Of a DNA stretch of 64,000 bases, positions 9,451 through 18,315 are shown one piece after another (the stretch's first letter is position 1; every line of letters starts with the position of its first letter). This DNA comes from CAJINA01 sp964636125 (GTDB taxonomy: Bacteria > Desulfobacterota > Desulfobacteria > Desulfobacterales > CAJINA01). A program made the translations under genes and the position numbers. The notes under the pieces were generated by a model. The model was not told the DNA's origin. It made no database searches and was given only the letters and a program-made list of their open reading frames with translations. The stretch lies in NCBI GenBank assembly GCA_964636125.1, contig CAZWPX010000016.1, forward strand, positions 16,653-80,652, read 5' to 3'.

Positions 9451-9705
9451 ATGCCGTATGATCCTGAGATGGATAAGAGACTGAAAGAGTGGAAATGTGA
9501 AGAGACGGGCCTGGTGCTGGCCATCCACCGTTATGGTGAAGGTGAAGCCAAGCTCCAGATAGGGCCGCGCATTCTAAAGAAGAAAGACGGCTCGCCCCGG
9601 GCGCCCGTGAAGGCCGGCCGCCTGACCATCGAAGATGTCCTGTGGTTCTATGACGTGATCGACGAAGTAAAAGAGGAGCTGCAGAATTTGGCAGGGCCGC
9701 TTTAG
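9451..9705 (+). CDS. Small protein of unknown function after glyS
   Basis: 84 aa, charged (about one third Lys/Arg/Asp/Glu), no signal peptide or membrane segment. It begins 15 bp after glyS with a clear AAAAGGAG ribosome site, so it is probably a real gene co-transcribed with glyS. The middle (LQIGPRILKKKDG) looks beta-rich, and the end (IEDVLWFYDVIDEVKEELQN) is an amphipathic helix. I do not recognise a named domain. Confidence 0.75.
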   Translation: MPYDPEMDKRLKEWKCEETGLVLAIHRYGEGEAKLQIGPRILKKKDGSPRAPVKAGRLTIEDVLWFYDVIDEVKEELQNLAGPL

Positions 9706-9722
9706 AAACCAGCTTAATGCAA

Positions 9723-9772
9723 TGAAAAAGCGTCATGCTGCAGGGACAGAACCCGGGCTGGTGCTTTTTTTA
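9723..9772 (+). terminator. Possible terminator after the glyQS group
   Basis: AAAAAGC at about 9724 can pair with GCTTTTTTT at about 9765, enclosing a GC-rich loop, and ends in a T-run. Pairing in the middle of the stem is imperfect. Confidence 0.4.
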
Positions 9773-9784
9773 TAGAGTACTCTC

Positions 9785-10540
9785 ATGAAGAACACTTTCA
9801 ACGCGATTGTCAACCCGGTGATACCGAAAAAGGCGCCGATTCCGGGCGAGACAGCCATCCTGGTCAGCAGTGAGAGCGATCTCATCGCCTTAACACGCGG
9901 CCTGGTTGAACAAAACGCCAACCCGCGTAAGCTTTTTATGAGCCGGCACTATCTGGGAGGCTGCGGAGGAAAGCGGATTAGCCTGGTTGGCCCCATCATG
10001 GGGGCACCCTATGCAGTCGCCCTTCTGGACACGCTGGCTGCCTGGGGGGTTCAGCGATTCCTGTTCCTGGGTTGGTGCGGTTCGATAGTGGCGCAGGTGC
10101 GCATCGGTGATATTGTGATGCCGGAGCGTGCCTTTATTGACGAAGGGACTTCCCGGCATTACCAGGTTAGCGAAGAAGTGTCACGCAGGCCGCCGGGAGA
10201 CCTGCCCGATCTGGTTGCCGGAGCCTTTGGTCAGGCCGGTATTGCCCATCACAGCGGTGCTGTCTGGACCACGGATGCGATTTACCGGGAAACTGAACAG
10301 CAGGTCAGGCGTTTTCAGGAAAAAGGAGCCCTGGCGGTTGAAATGGAAGTGTCAGCCCTTTATTCCGCAGCGCAGTTCCGGGGGGTTGAACTCTGCAGTG
10401 TTCTGGTGACGTCCGATCTCCTCCATGATATGCGCTGGCAGCCGGGGTTCCGGGACAGCCGATTTAAAGCGGCCCGCGCATCTATCCAAGGTGCACTCAT
10501 AAAGATGTTAGCCAGCCAACAGGACTCCGGGGATGGATAG
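9785..10540 (+). CDS. Nucleoside phosphorylase-family protein
   Basis: 251 aa, PNP/UDP phosphorylase fold (also used by uridine phosphorylase and MTA/SAH nucleosidase). Seen: the phosphate/ribose region GPIMGAPYAVALLD, the core LFLGWCGSIVAQVRIGDIVM (the family usually has GTCGG or GxAG here), and the nucleoside-binding acidic motif AVEMEVSALYSAAQ. It would cleave a purine or pyrimidine nucleoside with phosphate; the base cannot be assigned. The last 8 bp overlap the next gene, a LigA-like protein, so the two are probably translationally coupled. Confidence 0.75.
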   Translation: MKNTFNAIVNPVIPKKAPIPGETAILVSSESDLIALTRGLVEQNANPRKLFMSRHYLGGCGGKRISLVGPIMGAPYAVALLDTLAAWGVQRFLFLGWCGSIVAQVRIGDIVMPERAFIDEGTSRHYQVSEEVSRRPPGDLPDLVAGAFGQAGIAHHSGAVWTTDAIYRETEQQVRRFQEKGALAVEMEVSALYSAAQFRGVELCSVLVTSDLLHDMRWQPGFRDSRFKAARASIQGALIKMLASQQDSGDG

Positions 10541-12665
10541 AATCAAAAAACAGGTTGCCGAGTTAGAGAAGTATAATCAGGCCTACCGTGCGGGGGAAGC
10601 TCTCATCAGCGACAGAGACTATGATCGACTGGTGGAGGAGCTGCGCGCCGTTGATCCAGAAAATCCCTTTCTCCAAAGGGTCGAGCCGGAACTGTTTTCA
10701 TCCCGCCGGGAGATTCGCCATTCGGCCCCCATGCTTTCCACAGAAAAGGCCTATACTGAAGAGGCGCTGGCCCGCTTCGTTGCCCGCGTGGAAAAAGCGG
10801 CCGGCGAGATTGGGCAGCTTAAAGTTCTTTTCCGGGTTACGGTCAAGCTGGACGGTCTGGCCGGCAGGGATGACGGGGCGATCTTTGTTTCCCGGGGCAA
10901 CGGCGAAGTGGGGTACGAGATCAGCAGTGCTTTTGAGAAAGGGATTGTCCCGGTGGGTGGGCGCGGACACGGGCTTGGCGAAATCGTCATGCTCAAATCC
11001 TATTTTGAAAAGCACATGCGGGGCGCCTTCGAACACCCACGTAACCTGGTTGTGGGCATTGTAACATCCGATCGTCTGAATGAACACGCCCAGAAGGGCC
11101 TGGCAGACAATGCCGTTCATTTTGTTCCATATGTAAACCTGCCGGCCTGGAAGGGCCGTGGGATCGAACTGGTGAATAACCTGGAAACCATCCGAACGGA
11201 TTTACTGGCCGATGTTGACTACCCCCTGGACGGCCTTGTGGCAGAAGTGATTGATGACCGGCTCAAAGCGCACATGGGGGCTACCAGCCACCACTACCGC
11301 TGGCAGATCGCCATCAAGACCAAAGGCGCCACCGCAGTGACCCGGGTGGAACGGCTCACCTGGCAGGTGGGGCGGACCGGCAATGTGACCCCGGTCATGG
11401 GAGTTACGCCTACCAGCCTCTCCGGGGCGACTATCCGTCGGGTGACCGCCCACAACGCCGGCTTGGTCAGAAAGCAGCAGATAGGACCGGGGGCGGAAAT
11501 TGAAATCATCCGTAGCGGTGAGGTGATTCCTAAGCTTGAAAAGGTCATTTCGCCGGCAGCGGCGGTTGAATTCCCGCAGATCTGCCCGTCTTGTCAGACA
11601 GACTTGGAATGGCACAACGATTTTTTAAGATGCCCCAACCGGGACTTGTGCCGCTGTCAGGTGATCCAGGGCATTGTCTACTGGTTCCGGACGCTGGGCA
11701 ATGCTGACTGGTTCGGATTGAAAACCGTTGAGAGAATGGTGGACGGCGGTTACGACACCCTTGAACGAATTTATGCCATGACGGCAGATCAGTTTGCCGC
11801 CATGGGGTTTGGTCCGGTTCAGTCGGTGAATCTTGCCGAAGCGGTGGTCACTAGCCGGACCAAGGCTGTTGAAGACTGGCGATTGCTGGCGGCTTTCGGC
11901 ATCTCCGATCTGGGCAAAGGGGACAGTCGCAAACTGCTCAGGGTCTGGCCCCTTGAATTATTGCTCGAGGCCACCGAAGAGCAGATTGGTCGCATCCATG
12001 GATTCGGTAAATTGACCAGCAACAGCATCAGCGACGCTCTTTCCCGCCGGTGCGAGGTGATCCGGGGGATACTTGCCCGTAACTTTTCGCTGGAGCGAAC
12101 CCGGCCGGTGGCCGTAGATTTTCTCACCGCATTGGGTTTCCTGGAGGGTATCGACTTTCTGGAAGGGGCGACCCAAAAAGAAAAGAAAGAGAAAAAGGAA
12201 ATATTAACAATCAGAATGGCGCGGGAGCTGTCCTTAGAGCAAATCGGCACAGCAGACACAGGCGTGCTCATCGACGCTTGCCGGGGTGATCGAGCCCTGA
12301 CGGCATTGGTTGAAAAGGGGCTGCAGAACGTTTCTAAAATCCTGATTAAGGCTGCTGATATGCCTGTCAAATGGATTTACCCGGAGGGGTCAAAGAGAGG
12401 GGAATCTGATGCAGATACCCCTTTCCCCCTGGCTGGAAAACGCATTGTATTCACCGGGAAAATGGCAAAAGGCTCAAGAGGAGAGATGAAGGCCGAAGCG
12501 CGACGACTCGGCGCACAGATCCAGGCATCCGTTAGCGGTAAAACCGATTATGTCATTTGCGGAGAAAAAGTCGGGGCGACCAAGCTTGCCAAAGCCGCGA
12601 AAGTCGGTGCCCGGGTCATTTCCGAGGCTGATTATTTTCAATTGATCGAAACCGGATCCATTTAA
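10533..12665 (+). CDS. Diverged NAD+-dependent DNA ligase-like protein
   Basis: 710 aa with the complete LigA domain order: Ia region (about 1-70), adenylation domain (about 70-270), OB fold (QVGRTGNVTPV, about 278-345), Cys4 zinc finger (Cys351, 354, 367, 373), helix-hairpin-helix region (about 385-540) and BRCT (about 625-705, VFTGKMAKGSRGEMK). The nucleophile motif KLDG is kept (Lys105). By hand alignment to E. coli LigA several other key positions differ: the Glu two residues before the lysine is Thr103, the DGVVIKV lysine is Glu238 in DGLVAEV, TRGDG reads SRGNG, NPRNAAAGSLRQ reads HPRNLVVGIVTS, and the Tyr-His pair of domain Ia is missing. A charged insert lies at about 548-560. It is probably a paralogue with altered or lost ligase activity rather than the essential LigA. 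Confidence 0.75.
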   Translation: MDRIKKQVAELEKYNQAYRAGEALISDRDYDRLVEELRAVDPENPFLQRVEPELFSSRREIRHSAPMLSTEKAYTEEALARFVARVEKAAGEIGQLKVLFRVTVKLDGLAGRDDGAIFVSRGNGEVGYEISSAFEKGIVPVGGRGHGLGEIVMLKSYFEKHMRGAFEHPRNLVVGIVTSDRLNEHAQKGLADNAVHFVPYVNLPAWKGRGIELVNNLETIRTDLLADVDYPLDGLVAEVIDDRLKAHMGATSHHYRWQIAIKTKGATAVTRVERLTWQVGRTGNVTPVMGVTPTSLSGATIRRVTAHNAGLVRKQQIGPGAEIEIIRSGEVIPKLEKVISPAAAVEFPQICPSCQTDLEWHNDFLRCPNRDLCRCQVIQGIVYWFRTLGNADWFGLKTVERMVDGGYDTLERIYAMTADQFAAMGFGPVQSVNLAEAVVTSRTKAVEDWRLLAAFGISDLGKGDSRKLLRVWPLELLLEATEEQIGRIHGFGKLTSNSISDALSRRCEVIRGILARNFSLERTRPVAVDFLTALGFLEGIDFLEGATQKEKKEKKEILTIRMARELSLEQIGTADTGVLIDACRGDRALTALVEKGLQNVSKILIKAADMPVKWIYPEGSKRGESDADTPFPLAGKRIVFTGKMAKGSRGEMKAEARRLGAQIQASVSGKTDYVICGEKVGATKLAKAAKVGARVISEADYFQLIETGSI

Positions 12666-12894
12666 ATCCAAAATTCAGCCCCTAAGCAAAAACTGTTCAA
12701 AAGGCATTTGCCTCAAACAGCTTATTGTGAAATGTTTCATGTTTTCGGTGTGAAATAATGCATTGTGGGCTCTATCACGATATGATAGCTTCTTAATCGA
12801 AATAGGTTTTGGATGTCAGTAGTTTGTTTATACCCTCAATTCAATCCATCGCGACTGATTTCTTTTTAATATTTAAGGTTAAGGGCTTCGTAAT
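12666..12894. other. Intergenic stretch before acylphosphatase
   Basis: 229 bp, more AT-rich than the genes around it. TTTCATGTTTTCGGTG and GATATGATAGCTTC contain weak promoter-like hexamers, but I see no convincing -35/-10 pair or terminator. Confidence 0.4.
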
Positions 12895-13176
12895 ATGGAA
12901 GCAAATGCAAGGGCACATGTCATCATACATGGACGGGTCCAGGGTGTATTCTTCCGCCTGGAAACCCAGAAGGCGGCACACCGGTTCGGGGCCACCGGCT
13001 GGGTCCGCAATCTTCAGGACGGCAATGTCGAAGCGGTCATGGAGGGCACTTCGGAGGCTGTAGACGCCCTTTTAAACTGGTGTCGTCAAGGGCCCCGGAT
13101 GGCCCGGGTCGACAAGGTGGATGTTACCCGGGAATCGTATACCGGTGAGTTTGAAAGCTTTGAAGTGATGTACTAA
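12895..13176 (+). CDS. acyP: Acylphosphatase
   Basis: 93 aa, normal size. The catalytic arginine loop GRVQGVFFR (family GxVQGVxFR) and the catalytic Asn in GWVRNLQDG are present. It hydrolyses carboxyl-phosphate bonds such as those in acyl phosphates. It is a single-domain protein standing between AT-rich gaps, so it is probably transcribed by itself. Confidence 0.93.
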   Translation: MEANARAHVIIHGRVQGVFFRLETQKAAHRFGATGWVRNLQDGNVEAVMEGTSEAVDALLNWCRQGPRMARVDKVDVTRESYTGEFESFEVMY

Positions 13177-13258
13177 AGGCCTTTGAGTGAATTTGACCAA
13201 ATGCCCGCGGTCTGCCGATAAATTACTTTAGAAGTCATAAAAAAAACTATTAGGTGCC

Positions 13259-14709
13259 GTGGTGGGGTATCTGCTGGCTGCAGGCATCTTTTTCATTCCC
13301 TCCGGCCGGAACGAACACACTCGCTATCGCTGGGAGAAGGAATACCGCGCGTCGTATGATTTCAGGCTGGCCACCGATGTGCAGTACGGTCCCCAGGCGC
13401 GCAAGCGTCCTTTTCACATGGTCGTCTCCGGAACGCTGAACATGCGTGTTTTGGACCTGGGGGAAACGCATACGGTGGGATTTGCGCTTGGGCCGGTTCT
13501 GGTGACCGCCGATGGCGGGCCGGATGAATTGCTGCAGCAGCTTTTCGCAACCCCGTTTACCGTGGCAGTAGACACCGCGGGCCTATTTAAAGAGTTTCAT
13601 TTTCCCGCAGCGCTTGCCCCCCAGGATCGCGAAATGCTTGCAGGGCTGTTGCGGAGTATGGAGATGGTTATCCTGCCCGATCATCCCAGGAAACTGTACA
13701 CCGTCAAACAGGAAGACGGGTTGGGAACATACATTGCCACATATAGACATAAAAATACCATTTTCAAAAAGGAGAAGAAAAATTACCTCACCTCCCAGGC
13801 TACGCGCCCGGCTTCCATTAAACTTCCCTATAGCGTCACCATACGCGAGTCCCACTATTCGTTTCAACCGGACGCAGACGGTTGCTGGATTCACCAGCTG
13901 ACAGGCGAAGAACGGCTATCGGTGCTGTTTGAGCACAACCAGTTCAAAACGGCTTCCAAATCAAGCATTACATTGAGTAAGCTATCCAAACCGGTGGCGC
14001 ACAGCATTTTATGGTCCGGCATCGGTCTGAATGACTGGATTGCGTCGCCGGAAAATGCGTCGGGAGATCAGAAACGATCTGTCGAGGAACGCCGGGTGGA
14101 CCAAAAATTAGACGATGAATTGAAGCGCTCCGGCCCGGATAAGGATAACTCAGAGCTGGTCACCACCCCGGTTCTGGTGAGCGGCATCATTGTAGATAAC
14201 ATCAGAGCCGAATACCCTGAAATTGCCGCAACACTGAACCAGGAACTTGTGTCCCGGTTGGAGACATCCGAAAACAATAAGCAGGTTTCCTATCTGCTGC
14301 ATGCCCTGGGCGACAGCCAGGACGAATCGAACGGAGAAGTCATTGCGGGTTTCATTGATTCCACCGATATGCGCGTACGGGAGAATGCTGCCGAGACTCT
14401 GGCCCGTTTCGACGACCCCGACATCAACAGCCTGTTGGTCGATCAATTGAAAACGGAAAGCGAAGATGTGATCAAAACGCAAATTTTAACAGCCTCACGG
14501 AACACACGCTCCAAACCGAGTATCTGCGGGTCATCCAGGCGGAACTGTTAGCATCGGAAAGTCCGGACGTACGTCAGCAGGCGATCAAGGTATTGGCAAT
14601 ACACATAGAGACAGACAAAGTGGCCATAAAAGAGACATTGAAAACAGCATTTCAAAAAGAAACCTCCCGGCTGAATCAGAAGCTTATCATTAGAGCCTAC
14701 GCGAAGTAA
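13259..14709 (+). pseudogene. Frameshifted HEAT-repeat protein
   Basis: The first frame (GTG 13259 to TAG 14551) encodes about 410 residues of sensible protein and then a basic nonsense tail. The next frame continues the protein from about 14490 to TAA 14709 (TEHTLQTEYLRVIQ ... KLIIRAYAK). Adding one T to the TTTT run at 14484-14487 joins the frames smoothly, so either one base has been lost in the genome or the assembly is wrong. The N-terminal half is beta-rich (YRWEKEYRASYDFRLATDV). The C-terminal half has HEAT-type helices (VRENAAETLARFDDPDIN). This order recalls the vitellogenin-like lipid-transport N-terminal domain, but that is only an impression. The start is uncertain: the N-terminal hydrophobic segment is short and may be truncated. 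Confidence 0.6.
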
Positions 14710-14990
14710 TCAATTTTTTACAGTCGCATTAAAGACGCGGTTTTGGCGTGTATCGCCGCAAACTTCCGGCTGCCCGTTCCTTTGTTAAGGTAGTATTACA
14801 ATATAACTGGCTGAAAATGTGTATAATTTGTATGTCGATCCGGCCGGCGCAAATGTTGACAATTATACTGACTTAGCATAGGGTGCAACTGTTTGACGCC
14901 AACCCGGGCATCGCTTACAGCCTTTTTTCTTTCCGCAATATACTGAAACAGCAGTTGTGCTGCAAACCGCGATCTTCGAGGAGAATACGG
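14710..14990. other. Intergenic region upstream of the corrinoid gene
   Basis: 281 bp, AT-rich toward its right end. It contains the promoter-like hexamers listed separately; I see no cobalamin-riboswitch-like box. Confidence 0.4.
14822..14884 (+). promoter_or_regulatory. Possible promoter elements for the corrinoid operon
   Basis: A perfect TATAAT lies at 14822-14827, but its -35 is weak. A perfect TTGACA lies at 14856-14861, followed after 17 bp by the poor -10 TAGGGT. Either could start transcription of the corrinoid/methyltransferase genes. Confidence 0.3.
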
Positions 14991-15623
14991 ATGACAGAGA
15001 TACTGGCAAACCTGGCCAACTCACTGCCGGAGGGCGCCGCCGCCGCCACGTCCGATCTGGTTGAACGCGCTCTGGCGAAGGGGCTTTCGGCCCAGACAGT
15101 TTTGGACCAGGGACTCATTGCGGGTATGGATACAGTGGGCGCCCGATTCCAGGCCGGCGACATCTTCATACCCCACATGCTCCTGGCGGCCCGGGCCATG
15201 CAGGCGGCCATCACTATTCTCAAGCCGAGGCTGGTTGAAAGCGGTGCCGAACCTGCCGGCCGAATCGTCCTGGGAACGGTCAAGGGTGATCACCACGATA
15301 TCGGTAAAAATCTCGCCCGGGTCATGTTTGAAGGCAAGGGATTTGCCGTCACCGATCTGGGCATCGACGTGACGCCGGAAGCATTTGTCGAGGCCGTGAG
15401 CGAAGAGATCCACATCGTTGCCATGAGCGCGCTGCTTTCCACGACCGCTCCGTTCATTGCCGAGACCATTGCCGCAATGGAAAAGGCGGGCGTTCGCGAT
15501 ACGGTTAAAATCATCATCGGTGGAGGTGTCGTCACCCAGTCCCTGGCTGACGAATGCGGGGCCGATGCCTACGGAGCGGATGCCGCCAGCGGTGCGGTAC
15601 GGGCACTTGAACTGATGACCTGA
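14991..15623 (+). CDS. Corrinoid (B12-binding) methyltransferase protein
   Basis: 210 aa. I chose ATG 14991 (GAGGAG upstream) because it gives the usual two-domain corrinoid protein: a helical cap (B12-binding-2) at about 1-88 and a Rossmann-like cobalamin domain at about 90-210. The base-off signature DxHxxG is seen as Asp100, His102 and Gly105, with His102 as the predicted axial ligand. The SALLSTT and IIIGGGVVT blocks are also typical. Such proteins carry a methyl group between a substrate-specific methyltransferase and a second methyltransferase (MtaC/MtbC/MttC type). The UroD-like gene 63 bp downstream is the expected partner. Confidence 0.9.
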   Translation: MTEILANLANSLPEGAAAATSDLVERALAKGLSAQTVLDQGLIAGMDTVGARFQAGDIFIPHMLLAARAMQAAITILKPRLVESGAEPAGRIVLGTVKGDHHDIGKNLARVMFEGKGFAVTDLGIDVTPEAFVEAVSEEIHIVAMSALLSTTAPFIAETIAAMEKAGVRDTVKIIIGGGVVTQSLADECGADAYGADAASGAVRALELMT

Positions 15624-15686
15624 GTCGGAATGACACTAAAAGCGCACCGATCCCTCAATTAGACAATTTTTGAATAGGAGACCCGC

Positions 15687-16790
15687 ATGAACGGTCGCGA
15701 GAGAATCCTGACTGCCTTGAGCCTCGAGGAGCCCGACCGGGTTCCCCTTTACATCCACGGCATCAATGAAAAACCGATCATTCACATTGCCGGTGAGTTC
15801 ATGGAGGGGTTGCCGGATCCCGACAAGACGTTTTACGACATGACTGACGGCGAGAAGGTGCAGATGCTGGAAGCCCTTTTTGTGGTCCACGAGCAGCACG
15901 ACATCGACGGATTCACGGCCCTGGAGTTCGGCCATGAGGAGCGCATCGGTCCGGAAGAGGTCCAGGATGCCTGGGGTGTGGTGTATCAGCTCAACCCCTT
16001 CGGCCTGCCGGTGGCCAAGCACCACCCTGTTCAGGACAAAGCGGCCCTGAGCTGTTTTCGGCCGCCGGCGCCCAGCCCGGACAACCTGCTGCTGCTCATG
16101 GCGGCCCGTGACCGCTTTGGTCCGTCCAAAGCCATCTTCTGGATGATGCGCGGGACATTCGTGTTGAGTTGGCGCCTGGCAGGGATGGAAAACCTCATGC
16201 TGAAGATGTTTGACGACCCGGAATTCGTTCACGCGCTGGCCCGGATGACCTTTGAATACAACGTCCAGCTGCTGGATATGCTGGTCTCTGCCGGCCTGGA
16301 TGTTCTGATTATCGAAGACGATATTGCGGACAAGAATTTTCCGTTGATTTCACCTGATCAGTTCAAAGAATTTATCAATCCCTACAATCGGCGCCTGGTA
16401 GAGTTGGGACACACCAAAGGACTCAAGGTGATTCGCCACAGCGATGGAAATCTGTGGCCACTGCTGGATATCCTGATCAATTCCGGATACGACGGCCTGA
16501 ATCCGCTGGAACCCCAGGCCGGTATGGATCTTAAACGGGTCAAGGACTATTGCGGCAACCGGCTCTGTCTGCTGGGCAACATCGACTGCGTTGATCTGCT
16601 GCCCAACGGCACGGCCCGACAGGTGGAAGCGGCCGTCAGAAAAGCCATTACGGATGCCGGGCAGGGCGGTGGATTGATCATCTGTTCGTCGAACTCCCTG
16701 CACCCCGGGGTAAACCCGGAAAACTGTATCGCCATGTTCAACGCCACCAAACAATTCGGCCGGTATCCGCTTGCCAGGTTTTCAGACTGA
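15687..16790 (+). CDS. UroD-family cobalamin-dependent methyltransferase
   Basis: 367 aa of the uroporphyrinogen-decarboxylase superfamily, in the branch that contains MtaA, MtbA and O-demethylase methyltransferases rather than HemE. Seen: the start RERILTALSLEEPDRVPL, the core RHSDGNLWPLLD at about 250-261, LLGNIDC at about 296 and the C-terminal SSNSLHPG. In this branch these His, Cys and Asp residues usually bind zinc or substrate. It sits directly after a corrinoid protein, which supports methyl transfer to or from cobalamin. The substrate cannot be read from sequence. Confidence 0.8.
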   Translation: MNGRERILTALSLEEPDRVPLYIHGINEKPIIHIAGEFMEGLPDPDKTFYDMTDGEKVQMLEALFVVHEQHDIDGFTALEFGHEERIGPEEVQDAWGVVYQLNPFGLPVAKHHPVQDKAALSCFRPPAPSPDNLLLLMAARDRFGPSKAIFWMMRGTFVLSWRLAGMENLMLKMFDDPEFVHALARMTFEYNVQLLDMLVSAGLDVLIIEDDIADKNFPLISPDQFKEFINPYNRRLVELGHTKGLKVIRHSDGNLWPLLDILINSGYDGLNPLEPQAGMDLKRVKDYCGNRLCLLGNIDCVDLLPNGTARQVEAAVRKAITDAGQGGGLIICSSNSLHPGVNPENCIAMFNATKQFGRYPLARFSD

Positions 16791-16881
16791 AGACTGAAGG
16801 TAAAAGCGCTAAAAGAGCCGCATAGTGCCGGGCTTGAACGATTTATCTGAGCCAGGATTCTTAACTCTATAAAGAGGTCTT

Positions 16882-18171
16882 ATGAGCGAATCTTCAGCTG
16901 CCGGACCCTCCGCACGCTATGTGCGTTATGTCTTTTCCCTTTTGTTCCTGCTCTACATGTTTGACTATATCGATCGTCTGGTGATTGTCAGCCTTTTTCC
17001 TTACATCAAGCAGGACTGGGGGCTCAGCGATGCCCAGCTGGGACTTCTGGTTTCAGCAGTTTACTGGTCGATATTGGTTTTTACTTTGCCCATATCGATT
17101 CTCATCGACCGCTGGAGCCGAAAGCATTGCATCGGTTGTATGGCGATTATCTGGAGCCTTGCGACCATCGCCTGCGCTTTTACACGCAATTTCGGGCAGC
17201 TTTTCACTGCCCGGGTGGTCATCGGGGCTGGCGAAGCGGGGTATGCCCCGGGGGGGACGGCCATGATATCGGCGCTGTACCCCAAGGAAAAGCGGGCCCG
17301 GATGCTGGGTATCTGGAATGCCTCGATTCCACTGGGAAGTGCCATTGGCGTTGCCCTGGGAGGTTTTGTAGCGCAACACTATGGCTGGCAGCACGCCTTC
17401 GGGTTGGTGGCACTGCCCGGCATGGTAGTGGCGCTGCTGTTTTTCGGTGTGCGTGACTACGAAACGGTTGCATTGGTCACAAAAGAGGCGCCGGGAGTGT
17501 CACATCCCGGCCGGGCTATGGCCTGGGCTGACATTGTACGGGAGTTTACACACAAACCCGCACTGATTCTCAACAACCTGGCCATGGCCGGCTGCGTCTT
17601 TGTCACCACGTCCCTGCTCACCTGGCTGCCCACCTACTTTCACAGGATTGAAGGCCTGGATACGACCAAAGCCGGGCTGAAAGGCAGTGCGGTTATGCTG
17701 CTGGCCATTGTCGGGGCACCGTTGGGCGGTTACCTGACCGACCGCTGGTACCAAAGAAACAAGCGCGCCCGCCTGCTTTTTCCCGCCCTTTCCTCCCTGG
17801 TGACCGGGTTGTTGCTGTTCGTCACTTTCGGGCTGTTGCAAGGCGTGCCCCAGTATATCGCCCTGCTGGCCTGTGGCATTGCCGCCACGGGCTTTGTATC
17901 AGCGGCCGTGGCCGTGACCCAGGATCTGGTCCATCCCGGCCTGCGGGCCGTGTCGCTCAGCCTCAATATCATCATCCAGCATGTCTTCGGGAGTTCCCTG
18001 GGACCACCCATCATCGGGGCCCTGTCGGACCGGATGGGGCTGCCGAACGCCATGCTTTTCATTCCGGTCTTTGCACTTGTCGCGGCGTTGCTGTTTCTGG
18101 CCGGGTCTTTCTTTTACACCCGTGACCTGGCAAAGGTCACCCGGATGGATGTGCAAATGAAAACTGATTAG
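16882..18171 (+). CDS. MFS transporter (Spinster/organic-anion type)
   Basis: 429 aa with about twelve transmembrane helices. Family signs are FDYIDRLVIVSLFP in helix 1, the loop 2-3 motif ISILIDRWSRK, and the Spinster-like helix 4 stretch ARVVIGAGEAGYAPGG. It lies 91 bp after the UroD-like gene on the same strand and may import the methylated substrate, or export its product. Its TAG stop is the first base triplet of a hairpin element shared with convergent ftsY. Confidence 0.85.
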   Translation: MSESSAAGPSARYVRYVFSLLFLLYMFDYIDRLVIVSLFPYIKQDWGLSDAQLGLLVSAVYWSILVFTLPISILIDRWSRKHCIGCMAIIWSLATIACAFTRNFGQLFTARVVIGAGEAGYAPGGTAMISALYPKEKRARMLGIWNASIPLGSAIGVALGGFVAQHYGWQHAFGLVALPGMVVALLFFGVRDYETVALVTKEAPGVSHPGRAMAWADIVREFTHKPALILNNLAMAGCVFVTTSLLTWLPTYFHRIEGLDTTKAGLKGSAVMLLAIVGAPLGGYLTDRWYQRNKRARLLFPALSSLVTGLLLFVTFGLLQGVPQYIALLACGIAATGFVSAAVAVTQDLVHPGLRAVSLSLNIIIQHVFGSSLGPPIIGALSDRMGLPNAMLFIPVFALVAALLFLAGSFFYTRDLAKVTRMDVQMKTD

Positions 18172-18315
18172 AAGCCATCTCAAAAAAGTCTTTTGGCCCA
18201 AACTCGGTGTTGGGCGCTCATATCAAATCCTCGAAATACCTGATGTATTCCTCCGGGTTGATACTCGCGGCCGCTCTGATTTTGAACCAAAATCCGTTTT
18301 TTGAAACAGCTTCTA
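18169..18315. repeat. Hairpin repeat element, family A copy 1
   Basis: A 147-bp imperfect palindrome runs from the stop codon of the MFS gene to the stop codon of ftsY. Ends TAGAAGC and GCTTCTA pair, followed by CAAAAAAGTCTTTTGG opposite CCAAAATCCGTTTTTTG. The centre is AATCCTCGAAATAC, then CTGAT, then GTATTCCTCCGG. It could act as a bidirectional terminator. It shares its central AAATCCTCGAAATA with the copy at 36085-36228. Confidence 0.7.

Noticed and set aside
14710..14990. Possible cobalamin riboswitch upstream of the corrinoid gene
   Set aside because: No B12-box-like sequence on either strand in this gap.
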